A stretch of DNA of 64,000 nt, taken from contig CAWHAP010000018.1 in the NCBI GenBank assembly GCA_963827335.1, forward strand, positions 432,195 to 496,194, in the 5' to 3' direction. Source of the DNA: DASQMT01 sp963827335 (lineage in GTDB: Bacteria; Actinomycetota; Thermoleophilia; Solirubrobacterales; Solirubrobacteraceae). This document shows, piece after piece, positions 8,885-17,298 of this stretch (position 1 is its first letter; each line of letters starts with the position of its first letter). The notes beneath the pieces were generated by a model, which saw nothing but the letters and a program-made list of their open reading frames with translations, did no database searches and was not told the DNA's origin. The position numbers and the translations under genes are program-made.

Positions 8885-10078
8885 GTGCATATCCTGATCG
8901 CGTTGCAGAACGAGCCCTACCCCTGGGACCGGCGGGTCCGCCAGGAGGCCGAGGCGCTCATCGCCGATGGGCATTCCGTCACCGTGTGCGGACCCACCGG
9001 CTTCGGGTTCGACGAGCCCGAGGAGACCATCGACGGCGTCCGCGTCCTGCGCCACCCGCAGCCGCCCGCGGGCCGCGGGGTGCTGAGCTACCTGCGCGAG
9101 TACGCGGTGTCGCTCTACCGGATCGGCCGCCTGCTGCGGCGCGTCCAGCGCGAGGACCCCGTCGACGTCGTCATCACCTGCGCCCCGCCCGACCTGCTCG
9201 TGCTGCCCGCGCTGCCGCTGCAGCGCGCGGGCGCCGCGCTCGTCTTCGACCACCACGACCTCTCGCCCGAGCTGTTCGCGCTGAAGTTCGGCGACCGGCC
9301 GCCGCTGCAGGCGGTCGTGCGGGCGGCGGAGCGCTTCGCGCTGCGGCGCGCCGACGCGGTGATCGCCACGAACGGCACCTACGCCGACGTGGCGCGCTGG
9401 CGCGGCGGGGTGGAGCCGGAGCGCATCTTCACCGTCCGCAACGGCCCCGATCCCGAGCGGATCTACCCCGTGGAGCCGCGCGACGAGCTGCGGCACGGGC
9501 ACGAGAAGCTGATCTGCTGGGTCGGGATCATGTCGGACCAGGAGGGCCTGCACCACGTCCTCGACGCGGCGGACCACCTGGTCAACGCGCGCGGCCGCAC
9601 CGACGTCGGCGTCGCGATCGTCGGCACCGGCGACGCCCTCGACGGCCTCGTCGCCGACACGGAGCGGCGCGGGCTGTCCGCGCACGTGCACTTCCCCGGC
9701 CGAGCGGACGACGAGCTCCTGCGCGCGTACATGTCGACGGCCGACGTCTGCGTCGGCGTGGACGAGCCGAATCCGATGAACGACGCGTCCACGATGACGA
9801 AGGTGATCGAGTACATGGTGATGGGCAGGCCGATCGTGCAGTTCCCGCTCCAGGAGACGAGCCGCGTGTGCGGCGACACCTGCCTGTACGCCCGCCCGGG
9901 CGACGCCGTCCACATGGCGGAGCTGATCGAGCAGCTGCTCGACGACCCCGATCGCGCGGCGCGGCTCGGCGGCGAGGCGCGCGAGCGCGCGCTCGCCGGC
10001 CTGCTCTGGCCCCAGCAGGTACCGCACCTGCTCGAGACCGTCGCCGCCGCCCCCGGCCTGAGGAGGCGCGCGGCATGA
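8885..10078 (+). CDS. Glycosyltransferase, GT-B fold, family 4 type
   Basis: Cytoplasmic retaining-type glycosyltransferase of 397 residues. The N-terminal Rossmann half starts HILIALQNEPYPWDRRVRQE, typical of GT4 enzymes that sense the acceptor; the C-terminal half has ICWVGIMSDQEGLHHVLDA and a nucleotide-sugar-binding end (PMNDASTMTKVIEYMVMGRP in place of the common E-x7-E region). GTG 8885 is the only start immediately before the conserved first beta strand. The stop overlaps the next ATG by ATGA. Donor and acceptor sugars are unknown. Confidence 0.88.
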   Translation: MHILIALQNEPYPWDRRVRQEAEALIADGHSVTVCGPTGFGFDEPEETIDGVRVLRHPQPPAGRGVLSYLREYAVSLYRIGRLLRRVQREDPVDVVITCAPPDLLVLPALPLQRAGAALVFDHHDLSPELFALKFGDRPPLQAVVRAAERFALRRADAVIATNGTYADVARWRGGVEPERIFTVRNGPDPERIYPVEPRDELRHGHEKLICWVGIMSDQEGLHHVLDAADHLVNARGRTDVGVAIVGTGDALDGLVADTERRGLSAHVHFPGRADDELLRAYMSTADVCVGVDEPNPMNDASTMTKVIEYMVMGRPIVQFPLQETSRVCGDTCLYARPGDAVHMAELIEQLLDDPDRAARLGGEARERALAGLLWPQQVPHLLETVAAAPGLRRRAA

Positions 10079-11112
10079 ACGTCGAGACGCTGGATCCCCT
10101 GCGCGACCCGCGCTGGCAGCGGCTGGTGGACGCCGCCCCGGGGCCGACGGTGTTCGCGCACCCTGCCTGGCTCGAGCTGGTCGGGCGCCGCTACCGCTAC
10201 GACATGACCGCGCTCGGCGTGGTCGACGGCGACGAGCTCGTGACGGGCCTGCCGCTCGCGCGCGTCGAGAGCCGCCTGACCGGCAAGCGCATCGTCGCGC
10301 TCCCGTTCTCCGACGTCTGCCCGCCGCTGCACCGCGACGGCGCCGACGCCGCCGCCGCCGTCAGCGCGCTCGCCGGCGCGCTGGCCGCCGAGCGGCGCTC
10401 CACCGGCCTGGACATCGAGGTGCGCGACGCGCTGCACGGCATCCCCGGCGCGCACGTCGTGCCGCGCTTCCTCGTGCACCGGCTCGCCCTGGAGGCCGAC
10501 GCGGCGGCCGTCCTCGCCCGCACGTCGAAGTCGCAGATCCGGCGCGGGATCAAGAAGGCGGAGCGCGAGGGCGTGACGATCCAGGCGCGCACCGACCGCG
10601 CCGCGCTGCAGGACTTCTACCGCCTCCACTTGCGCACGCGCCGGCGCCAGGGCGTGCCGATCCAGCCCAAGGGCTTCATCCTCGGCTTCGAGGCGCTGTT
10701 CGCCCGCGGCCTGGGCCGCGTGCTGACCGCGCACCACGAGGGCCGGACGATCTCGGCCGCCGTGTTCCTCGAGCACGGCGACACCGTGATCTACAAGTAC
10801 GGCGCGTCCGACGAGCGCTTCCTCGGCGTGCGCCCGAACAACCTGCTGTTCGCCGAGGCGATCCGCATCGGCTGCGCGGCCGGCCACCGCACGCTGGACT
10901 TCGGCCGCACCGACACCGACAACGAGGGCCTGGCGGCGTTCAAGCGCGCATGGGGCGCGGACGAGGAGGAGCTGTCCTACACCTACCTCGCCGAGCACGC
11001 CCCGCGCGACGGGGGCGGCCTCGCGCACAAGGCCCTCGCCGAGGTGATCCGCCGCGGGCCCGAGAAGACCGGCCAGGTGATCGGCACCGCGCTGTACCGC
11101 CACGTCGGATGA
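10075..11112 (+). CDS. FemAB/GNAT-like acyltransferase associated with exopolysaccharide genes
   Basis: 345 residues resembling the FemAB-related proteins found in exopolysaccharide loci, built of two GNAT-like folds. Seen: an N-terminal FAHPAWLELVGRRYRYD stretch, a central TSKSQIRRGIKKAEREGV region and a C-terminal FGRTDTDNEGLAAFKRAWG stretch, all typical of the group. Family members transfer aminoacyl or acyl groups to sugars or peptidoglycan; the substrate here is unknown. ATGA overlaps on both sides put it in one operon with the GT4 enzyme and the polysaccharide deacetylase. Confidence 0.8.
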   Translation: MNVETLDPLRDPRWQRLVDAAPGPTVFAHPAWLELVGRRYRYDMTALGVVDGDELVTGLPLARVESRLTGKRIVALPFSDVCPPLHRDGADAAAAVSALAGALAAERRSTGLDIEVRDALHGIPGAHVVPRFLVHRLALEADAAAVLARTSKSQIRRGIKKAEREGVTIQARTDRAALQDFYRLHLRTRRRQGVPIQPKGFILGFEALFARGLGRVLTAHHEGRTISAAVFLEHGDTVIYKYGASDERFLGVRPNNLLFAEAIRIGCAAGHRTLDFGRTDTDNEGLAAFKRAWGADEEELSYTYLAEHAPRDGGGLAHKALAEVIRRGPEKTGQVIGTALYRHVG

Positions 11113-12179
11113 CGGATCCGGACGACCTCCGCCACGAGCGCTACGTCGAGGCGGGCGGCCGCTCCGCCAAGCTCGAGCTCTACTACCGGTTGAAGCCGCT
11201 GATGCCGCGGCGGCTGCAGCTCGCGCTGCGGCGCGCGTACGCGCCGCGGCAGGCGCGCCGGGCGTTCCCGGCCTGGCCGTTCGAGCCGGCGCTCGTCGAG
11301 CACCGCGACGCGGACCTGCTCGCGCAGCTCGAGGCGTCGGGCGCCGACACGCTGGAGATCGTCAACTACTGGCCCGAGCGCGGCCGCTACGCCACGATCC
11401 TCACGCACGACGTCGAGGGCCCGGCGGGCGTCGCCAACGTGCAGCGCGTGATCGAGCTCGAGCAGCGCCACGGCTTCCGCTCGAGCTGGAACTTCGTCGC
11501 CGAGTGGTACCCGATCCCGGACGGGCTGTTCGACGCGATCCGCGCCGCCGGGTGCGAGGTCGGCCTGCACGGGATCCTCCACGACGGCAAGCTGTTCTCC
11601 AGCCGCGAGAGCTTCGAGGCCAACCTGCCCAAGATCCGCGACTACGCCGAGCGCTGGGGCACCGTCGGCTTCCGCTCGCCGGCCACCCACCGCAACGCCG
11701 CCTGGATGCACGAGCTGCCCGTCGAGTACGACAGCTCGTTCCCCGACAGCGACCCGTTCGAGCCGCAGGCGGGCGGGTGCTGCTCGATCATGCCCTTCCG
11801 CTTCGGCGACGTCGTCGAGCTGCCGCTGACGATGATGCAGGACCACACGATGTTCGAGATCCTGCGCGAGCCCGGCATCGAGCGATGGACCGAGAAGGCG
11901 GAGTGGATCATGCGCCACCACGGGCTGATCACGATGAACGTGCATCCCGACTACGTCGTCGAGCAGCGCTACCTGGACCGCTACGAGGCGTTCCTCGCCT
12001 GGCTGGCGGAGCGGCGCGACGGCGGCTGGCACGCGCTGCCGCGCGACGCCGCGCGCTGGTGGCGCCAGCGCGAGGGGCTCGCGGTCGGCGCGGGCGGGAC
12101 GATCGCGGGGGAGACGGACTACGCCGCGACCGTCGCTCAGGTCCGCGCGCAGGACGGCCGCGCGGTCATCGAGCCGTAG
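11109..12179 (+). CDS. Polysaccharide deacetylase (NodB-like, carbohydrate esterase 4)
   Basis: 356 residues without a signal peptide. The NodB-type metal site is recognisable: ILTHDVEG (variant of the TFDDG motif), EVGLHGILHDGKLF (the His-x-x-x-His pair) and GFRSPATHRN. It would remove N-acetyl groups from a sugar chain or lipid-linked sugar. A roughly 90-residue N-terminal extension precedes the catalytic domain. Last gene of the first forward run; it ends tail-to-tail with the beta-helix gene, and both stop codons lie in one 14-bp palindrome. Confidence 0.86.
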   Translation: MTDPDDLRHERYVEAGGRSAKLELYYRLKPLMPRRLQLALRRAYAPRQARRAFPAWPFEPALVEHRDADLLAQLEASGADTLEIVNYWPERGRYATILTHDVEGPAGVANVQRVIELEQRHGFRSSWNFVAEWYPIPDGLFDAIRAAGCEVGLHGILHDGKLFSSRESFEANLPKIRDYAERWGTVGFRSPATHRNAAWMHELPVEYDSSFPDSDPFEPQAGGCCSIMPFRFGDVVELPLTMMQDHTMFEILREPGIERWTEKAEWIMRHHGLITMNVHPDYVVEQRYLDRYEAFLAWLAERRDGGWHALPRDAARWWRQREGLAVGAGGTIAGETDYAATVAQVRAQDGRAVIEP

Positions 12180-12189
12180 CGGCCGCTAC
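12176..12189. repeat. 14-bp perfect palindrome containing both convergent stop codons
   Basis: GTAGCGGCCGCTAC carries the TAG of the deacetylase and, on the other strand, the TAG of the beta-helix gene. It has no loop and no T-tract, so a terminator role is uncertain. Confidence 0.5.
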
Positions 12190-13700
12190 CAGTGCACGCC
12201 GGCCGGCTTGCGGAAGCCGATCGGCTCCTGGCCGGGCGGGTTGCACGCCGGCACGGTGCAGTCGCCGTCGGCGTCGAGCGTGTAGGCGCCGCCGACCAGG
12301 TTGTCCCGGGCCGTCGCGTTGAACCCGCTCTCGTTGCCGAGCTTGTTGTTGACGACGTTGCGCTCGAACAGGTTGCCCGAGCCGCCGCACAGCCGCCAGA
12401 AGAGGTCCATCTGCTCGCTGCCGCCGAAGAGCGTGCCGTTGTTGAAGAACGAGTTGCGGCGGAACGTCAGGTTCGAGCGCTCGCAGCCGCCCGTGCCGAG
12501 CGCGCCGACCTGCATGAAGTTCAGCTCGTCGCGCACGAGGTTGTTCTCGAACAGCATCGGCAGCGCCCCGCCGGCGTGGATGTACGGGCCGGAGCCGCCA
12601 CTGCGCGGACCGTTCGCCGTGAAGTACCCGTTGTGGTGCAGGTAGTTGTTCGTCATCCGCAGGTTCGGGCCCGCGAAGACGATCTGGATGTCGTCCGCGT
12701 GCTCGTCCGAGCTCTGCGGGGGCGCGATGTAGGCGAACTCGTTGCGGTCGATCAGGACGTTCGCGCCGCCGCCGCTGAGCTGGATGCCGTCCGCGGCGAT
12801 GTGATGGAAGCGGTTGCGCTCCACGTGCAGGTCGTCCATGTCCTCGTAGGCGCGCAGGCCGTAGCCCGTGTTGCCCGAGTCGTCCGCGGTCGTCCAGCCG
12901 ATGTCGCTGTCGCGGATGGTGACGTTCTTCGACCCGTCCGGCATGAAGATGAGCTGGTCGTCGACCCGGCTGCTCTCGCTGCCGCCGATGATCGACTGCT
13001 CGATCGTCACGTTCGTCGAGCGGCGGATGATGATCGAGCGGAAGCGGGCGCGCAGGGTGAGCCCGCTGGCGCCGTTGACCTCGATCGAGCCGATCGAGCC
13101 GGCGCCCTGGGTGCCGATGTGGCCGGAGGCGCTGCCCAGGTTCAGGTTGCCGATCGCGGCCGTCACGCACGCGGCCCGACCGGAGCGCAGGGTGGAGACG
13201 AGGGCCCCTGTGCTGGTGACGGGCGTGGCGCCGGCGGCGCAGGCCGGGGCGGCGATCGACGGGATCGGGCCCGGGGCGGGCGGCGCGGGCGGCCGGTTCG
13301 GCTCGGGCGCGGAGCCCTGCGCGCGCCGGACGCGCACCGACTTGAAGCGCCGCGTCTTCTCGCCGCGGCGGTCGATCACCGTGAGCCGGATCACGCGGAC
13401 GCCGCGGCGCCGGAACGTGTGGCGCAGCACCCGGCCCCCGCCGAGGGGCTGCTTGAGCCTGTGCCGCTTGGACACCACGGCCCAGCGGAAGTGGCACCCG
13501 TCGCACCCGGGCGCGCGGCCGATCAGCCGGAGCGCCGTGCCGGCGCGCGGCTTGCGCGGCCGCACCTTGAACGCCGCGCGCGGCGCGGCCGCTGCGGCCT
13601 CGGCCGGCTGATCCTGGGAGTCCACCCGTGGCGCCGACGACCCGTGCCCGAAGGCGACCGTCAACGACACGAACGTGACCGCGGCGAGCGCCTTGAGCAC
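12186..13700 (-). CDS. Secreted right-handed parallel beta-helix protein
   Basis: 504 residues with a signal peptide (about 1-23), a basic Ig/PKD-like segment (about 40-125, containing RVIRLTVIDRRG), a Pro-rich linker and a right-handed beta-helix from about 165 to 450 with repeated short NVTIRDS, NLRMTNNYLHH and LFENNLVRDE rungs. Such folds belong to pectate-lyase/C5-epimerase-like carbohydrate-binding or -modifying proteins. The tail has two Cys in DGDCTVPACNPPGQE and ends GVHW, almost the same as the end of the protein at 26811-28847, its paralogue. Start GTG (13700) directly precedes LKALAAVTFVSLTVA. A role in shaping or binding the secreted glycan is inferred. Confidence 0.82.
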   Translation of the reverse strand: MLKALAAVTFVSLTVAFGHGSSAPRVDSQDQPAEAAAAAPRAAFKVRPRKPRAGTALRLIGRAPGCDGCHFRWAVVSKRHRLKQPLGGGRVLRHTFRRRGVRVIRLTVIDRRGEKTRRFKSVRVRRAQGSAPEPNRPPAPPAPGPIPSIAAPACAAGATPVTSTGALVSTLRSGRAACVTAAIGNLNLGSASGHIGTQGAGSIGSIEVNGASGLTLRARFRSIIIRRSTNVTIEQSIIGGSESSRVDDQLIFMPDGSKNVTIRDSDIGWTTADDSGNTGYGLRAYEDMDDLHVERNRFHHIAADGIQLSGGGANVLIDRNEFAYIAPPQSSDEHADDIQIVFAGPNLRMTNNYLHHNGYFTANGPRSGGSGPYIHAGGALPMLFENNLVRDELNFMQVGALGTGGCERSNLTFRRNSFFNNGTLFGGSEQMDLFWRLCGGSGNLFERNVVNNKLGNESGFNATARDNLVGGAYTLDADGDCTVPACNPPGQEPIGFRKPAGVHW

Positions 13701-13783
13701 GGCGCCAGCGTATCACCGGATTCCATCGCATCGGAACCGGAGGACCCGCGGAAGGTCGAGCGGTCCCGCTGCGTTGGTTGCAC

Positions 13784-14557
13784 ATGGCCGATCTGACCAA
13801 GGCTGCGGCGGTGGCGATCCCGCGGCGTTACCGCCCGGCGCTCCGGCGCACCGTCCGTCCCTTCCTGCACCGCGGCGACGCCGTCGCCTGCCCGTGCTGC
13901 GGCGGGACGTTCAGCCGCTTCGTCGCCCACCGCACGCGCCCGCACGCCAAGTGCCCGCGCTGCGCGTCGCTCGAGCGCCACCGGCTCCTCCAGCTGTACA
14001 TCATGGAGCGCACCGAGCTGCCCGACGGCAAGCTCTCGGTGCTGCACTTCGCGCCCGAGCTCGAGCTCCAACGCTACCTGCGCGACCGGCCGAACCTGAC
14101 CCACCGCAGCGCGGACATCGACTCCCCGCTCGCCGACGACAAGGTCGACATCGTCGACCTGCCGTACGCCGACGCCTCCTTCGACGCCGTGATCTGCCTG
14201 CACGTCCTCGAGCACATCCCGGACGACGCCAAGGCGATGTCCGAGCTGCATCGCGTGCTCGTCCCCGGCGGCAAGGCGATCGTGATGGTCCCGATCGACC
14301 ACCGGCGCGAGACGACGCTCGAGGACCCGTCCGTCACCTCGGAGGAGGATCGTGCGCGGGTCTTCGGCCAGTTCGACCACGTGCGCCTGTACGGGCGCGA
14401 CTTCGGCGACCGGCTGGTCGCGGCCGGCTTCGACGTCCGCGTCGACGCCTTCCTCGACGAGCTCCCGCCCGAGCGGGTCGCCCGTCTCGGCCTGCGCCGC
14501 GACCAGGAGCAGTTCGGCCGCGAGGACGTCTACCTGTGCACGAAGCCGGCGGCGTGA
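13784..14557 (+). CDS. SAM-dependent methyltransferase with N-terminal zinc ribbon
   Basis: 257 residues. Residues about 35-65 carry CPCCGG and CPRC pairs, a treble-clef or zinc-ribbon motif; then a class I methyltransferase with VLHFAPE (motif I region), a SADIDSP acidic end of strand 2, and ICLHVLEHIPDD (motif IV). It probably methylates a sugar or lipid-linked intermediate of the glycan. ATG 13784 is preferred; a TTG six bases earlier (13778) is possible. It heads a forward run that continues without gaps to the Wzz-like gene; its stop overlaps the next GTG. Confidence 0.82.
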   Translation: MADLTKAAAVAIPRRYRPALRRTVRPFLHRGDAVACPCCGGTFSRFVAHRTRPHAKCPRCASLERHRLLQLYIMERTELPDGKLSVLHFAPELELQRYLRDRPNLTHRSADIDSPLADDKVDIVDLPYADASFDAVICLHVLEHIPDDAKAMSELHRVLVPGGKAIVMVPIDHRRETTLEDPSVTSEEDRARVFGQFDHVRLYGRDFGDRLVAAGFDVRVDAFLDELPPERVARLGLRRDQEQFGREDVYLCTKPAA

Positions 14558-15492
14558 CCGAGCGCCTGCTCATCGTCTCGCCGGTCCGCAACGAGGCGGC
14601 CCACATCGAGCGCATCGCGCGCTCGGTGGGCGCCCAGACGGTCCCGCCGGCGGTCTGGATGGTCGTCGACGACGGGTCCGACGACGGCACGCGCGAGCGG
14701 CTCGAGGCGCTGGCCGCCGAGATCCCCTGCCTGCGGCTGGTCTCGACGCCGGCCGACTTCACCGTGTCGGCGACGGGCGACCGCCTCGCCGCCGCCGCGG
14801 CGCCGCGCGCCTTCAACTTCGGCCTGCGCGCGGCGGGCGGGCCGGACGGCTTCACGCACATCGGCAAGCTCGACGGCGACACCGAGCTGCCGCCCGACTA
14901 CTTCGAGCGCCTGCTGGCCGAGTTCCGCGCCGACCCCACGCTGGGGATCGGCGGCGGCGTGCGGCTCGAGCCCGACGGCGCCGACGGCTGGCGCTCGCTC
15001 CCGATCCCGCGCTCCCACGTGCCGGGCGCGCTGAAGCTCTACACGGCGCCCTGCTTCGACGCGATCGGCGGCATGCTGGAGATCCTCGGCTGGGACGCGA
15101 TCGACGAGACGTACGCGCGCATGCGCGGCTACGCGACGCGCTCGTTCCCGGAGCTGGAGACCTGGCACCACCGCGGCTGGGGCACGGCCGACGGCCGGCT
15201 GCGCGGCCGCGTCCGCTACGGGCAGTCGAGCTACGTCGCCCGCCAGGGCGCGCTGTGGGTGACGCTGAAGTCGTTCAAGGTCGCCGCCCTGCCGCCGGTC
15301 GGGCTCTCGGGCGCGGCCTACCTCTACGGCTACGCGCGGGCCTGGGCCCGCCGCGCGCCGCGCATCGAGGACCCCGCCTTCGCGCGCTTCGTCCGCCGCG
15401 ACCTGCGCGAGCGCGTGCTCGATCGCGGCCGCTCCCTCCTCAACCTCCGCCGCCGCGGACTCGTCCATGGAACTGGGCAAGCACCTTCGTGA
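14554..15492 (+). CDS. Family 2 glycosyltransferase (GT-A)
   Basis: 312 residues, cytoplasmic or membrane-associated. The GT-A core is clear: LLIVSPVRNEAAHIERIARS, WMVVDDGSDDGT, and HIGKLDGDTELPPDYF with the metal-binding DxD-like DGD. ETWHHRGWGT in the C-terminal half is typical of this subfamily. GTG 14554 overlaps the methyltransferase stop. The 3' end overlaps the next gene by 26 bp in another frame. Confidence 0.88.
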   Translation: MTERLLIVSPVRNEAAHIERIARSVGAQTVPPAVWMVVDDGSDDGTRERLEALAAEIPCLRLVSTPADFTVSATGDRLAAAAAPRAFNFGLRAAGGPDGFTHIGKLDGDTELPPDYFERLLAEFRADPTLGIGGGVRLEPDGADGWRSLPIPRSHVPGALKLYTAPCFDAIGGMLEILGWDAIDETYARMRGYATRSFPELETWHHRGWGTADGRLRGRVRYGQSSYVARQGALWVTLKSFKVAALPPVGLSGAAYLYGYARAWARRAPRIEDPAFARFVRRDLRERVLDRGRSLLNLRRRGLVHGTGQAPS

Positions 15493-16255
15493 GCTCTTCA
15501 GGCTGCGGATCGGCGTCACGATCTGCCTCCTGCTCGCCACCTACGCGGCGCTGACCGCGTCCTACAAGGTGTCCCTGCTCCCGCCGTCGCTGGAGCCGCG
15601 CGACGTCGAGATCGCCTCGGCGACGTCCGAGGTGCTGGTGGACACGCCGCTCAGCACGGCGGTCGACCTGCGCCAGGGGAGCACCGACATCGAGGCGATG
15701 ACGAAGCGGGCCACGCTGCTCGGCAACGTGATCGCGACCCCGCCGGTGGTCGAGTTCATCGCGAGGCGCGCCGGCGTGGATCCGTCGCAGATCATCGCGC
15801 AGGCCCCGCTCACCGCGGACTTCCCGCGCCCCGTGGCCGAGCCGGGCCAGGAGCGATCGTCGCGCGACCTGCTCAAGATCCGCGAGGAGTACCGCATCAA
15901 CGTCCAGGTGGACCCGTCGGTGCCCGTCCTGCGGATCATCTCCCAGGCCCCGTCGGCCAAGAGGGCCGACGTGCTCGCCAACGCGGCCGTCGACGGCCTG
16001 CAGGACTACCTCGACGACGTCGCGAGCACGCAGGGCACCGAGCCCAAGGACCGCGTGCGGCTCGAGCCGCTGGGCCGCGCCCAGGGCACCGTGATCAACT
16101 CCGGCGTGCGGGTGCAGCTCTCGCTCGTGGCCTTCTTCGTGGTGTTCGGCCTCTCGGCCGCCGCCGCGGTCTTCCTCTCCCGCGTGCGCCTCGGCTGGCG
16201 CCAGGCGCGCGACGACGAGGACGACGACCCGCGCTTCGTCCCCCAGCCCTCCTGA
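15467..16255 (+). CDS. Wzz-like polysaccharide co-polymerase 1
   Basis: 262 residues with the layout of chain-length determinant proteins: transmembrane segment about 16-38, an extracytoplasmic domain to about 215, and a second transmembrane segment about 218-240, then an acidic tail. It carries the signature seen in all five Wzz-like proteins here: a VLVDTPLSTAVDL block followed by a RATLLGNV/RRAGV block. No Walker A/B kinase motif is attached. It overlaps the upstream GT2 gene by 26 bp. Its likely role is control of glycan chain length with the polymerase. Confidence 0.75.
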   Translation: MELGKHLRELFRLRIGVTICLLLATYAALTASYKVSLLPPSLEPRDVEIASATSEVLVDTPLSTAVDLRQGSTDIEAMTKRATLLGNVIATPPVVEFIARRAGVDPSQIIAQAPLTADFPRPVAEPGQERSSRDLLKIREEYRINVQVDPSVPVLRIISQAPSAKRADVLANAAVDGLQDYLDDVASTQGTEPKDRVRLEPLGRAQGTVINSGVRVQLSLVAFFVVFGLSAAAAVFLSRVRLGWRQARDDEDDDPRFVPQPS

Positions 16256-16262
16256 GACGCAC

Positions 16263-17252
16263 ATGGCCATCAACGGATTCCGCCGCCCCGACCTGAGCAT
16301 CGTCGTCGTCACCCATCAGGGCCGCGACAAGGCGCTCGAGGTGCTCGAGGCCGCCCACGAGCGGCTCGGCCCGATCACCGCGGAGTGGCTCGTCGTCGAC
16401 AGCGGCTCCACCGACGGCACGCCCGACGCGATCGAGGCCGTGTTCCCGCACATCGTCGTCTTCCGGCGCCCGAACATCGGCTTCGCCGCCGCCAACAACG
16501 TGGCCCTGCGGGTCGCGCGCGGCCGGCACCTGCTGGCGCTCAACCCGGACATGGAGATCGTGCGGGGCACGCTCGCCGAGCTCGTGGCCCAGATGGACGC
16601 GCGGCCCGAGGTGGGCGTGGCCAGCGCCGTCACCTACTACCCCGACGGGCTGCACCAGCCGACGATCCGCCGCTTCCCGTCGCCCGCCCGCCAGCTCGGC
16701 GAGGCGCTGATGCTCACGAAGCTGCGCGCCTTCGAGCGCCTCCAGGAGGAGGACAAGGTCGAGGCCCACTACGCGCGCGAGCAGCGGGCCGACTGGGTCG
16801 CCGGCGGCTTCATGCTCATCCGGCGCGAGGCCTACGAGCAGACCGGCGGCTTCGACGAGCGGTTCTTCCTGTTCTCCGAGGAGACGGACTGGTGCTACCG
16901 CATCCGGGCCGCCGGGTGGGAGATCCGGCACCTCCCGGGCATGGTGCTCACGCACCACACGGGGCGCGCCTCGCGGCCCGACCTCTATGCGCAGAACTCG
17001 TACGCCAAGACGCTCTACGCGCGCAAGCACATGACGCCGGCGGCCGCGTCCGCGTTCCGCGCCGCGCTCGCCCTGCGCCACGCGCTCCGCTACGCCGGCT
17101 TCGCACCGCGGGCGCGCAGCCGGCCCGACCTGGAGCAGCGCGTGGCCGCCGAGCGGCGCGCCCTGCGCGTGGTGCTCGGCCTCGAGCCGCCGCCGTACCG
17201 GCCCTACGCCGAGTCGCCCGCGGCCGCCGAGCCGCTCGCCGTCGCGGCCTGA
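16263..17252 (+). CDS. Family 2 glycosyltransferase, rhamnosyltransferase-like
   Basis: 329 residues. Core motifs: DLSIVVVTHQGR, WLVVDSGSTDGT, RRPNIGFAAANNVALR, LALNPDMEI (the DxD equivalent) and GGFDERFFLFSEETDWCYRI, which together are typical of the rhamnosyltransferase-like GT2 group. Hydrophilic C-terminal tail. Lies 7 nt after the Wzz-like gene in the same run. Confidence 0.88.
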   Translation: MAINGFRRPDLSIVVVTHQGRDKALEVLEAAHERLGPITAEWLVVDSGSTDGTPDAIEAVFPHIVVFRRPNIGFAAANNVALRVARGRHLLALNPDMEIVRGTLAELVAQMDARPEVGVASAVTYYPDGLHQPTIRRFPSPARQLGEALMLTKLRAFERLQEEDKVEAHYAREQRADWVAGGFMLIRREAYEQTGGFDERFFLFSEETDWCYRIRAAGWEIRHLPGMVLTHHTGRASRPDLYAQNSYAKTLYARKHMTPAAASAFRAALALRHALRYAGFAPRARSRPDLEQRVAAERRALRVVLGLEPPPYRPYAESPAAAEPLAVAA

Positions 17253-17298
17253 ACGTCCAGGCCGGAAGGAACGCCGCCACGGCCCCGTTGGTCTGGGG

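Noticed and set aside
8765..10027. Minus-strand frame opposite the GT4 gene
   Set aside because: It has no motifs and mirrors the codon pattern of the plus-strand glycosyltransferase.
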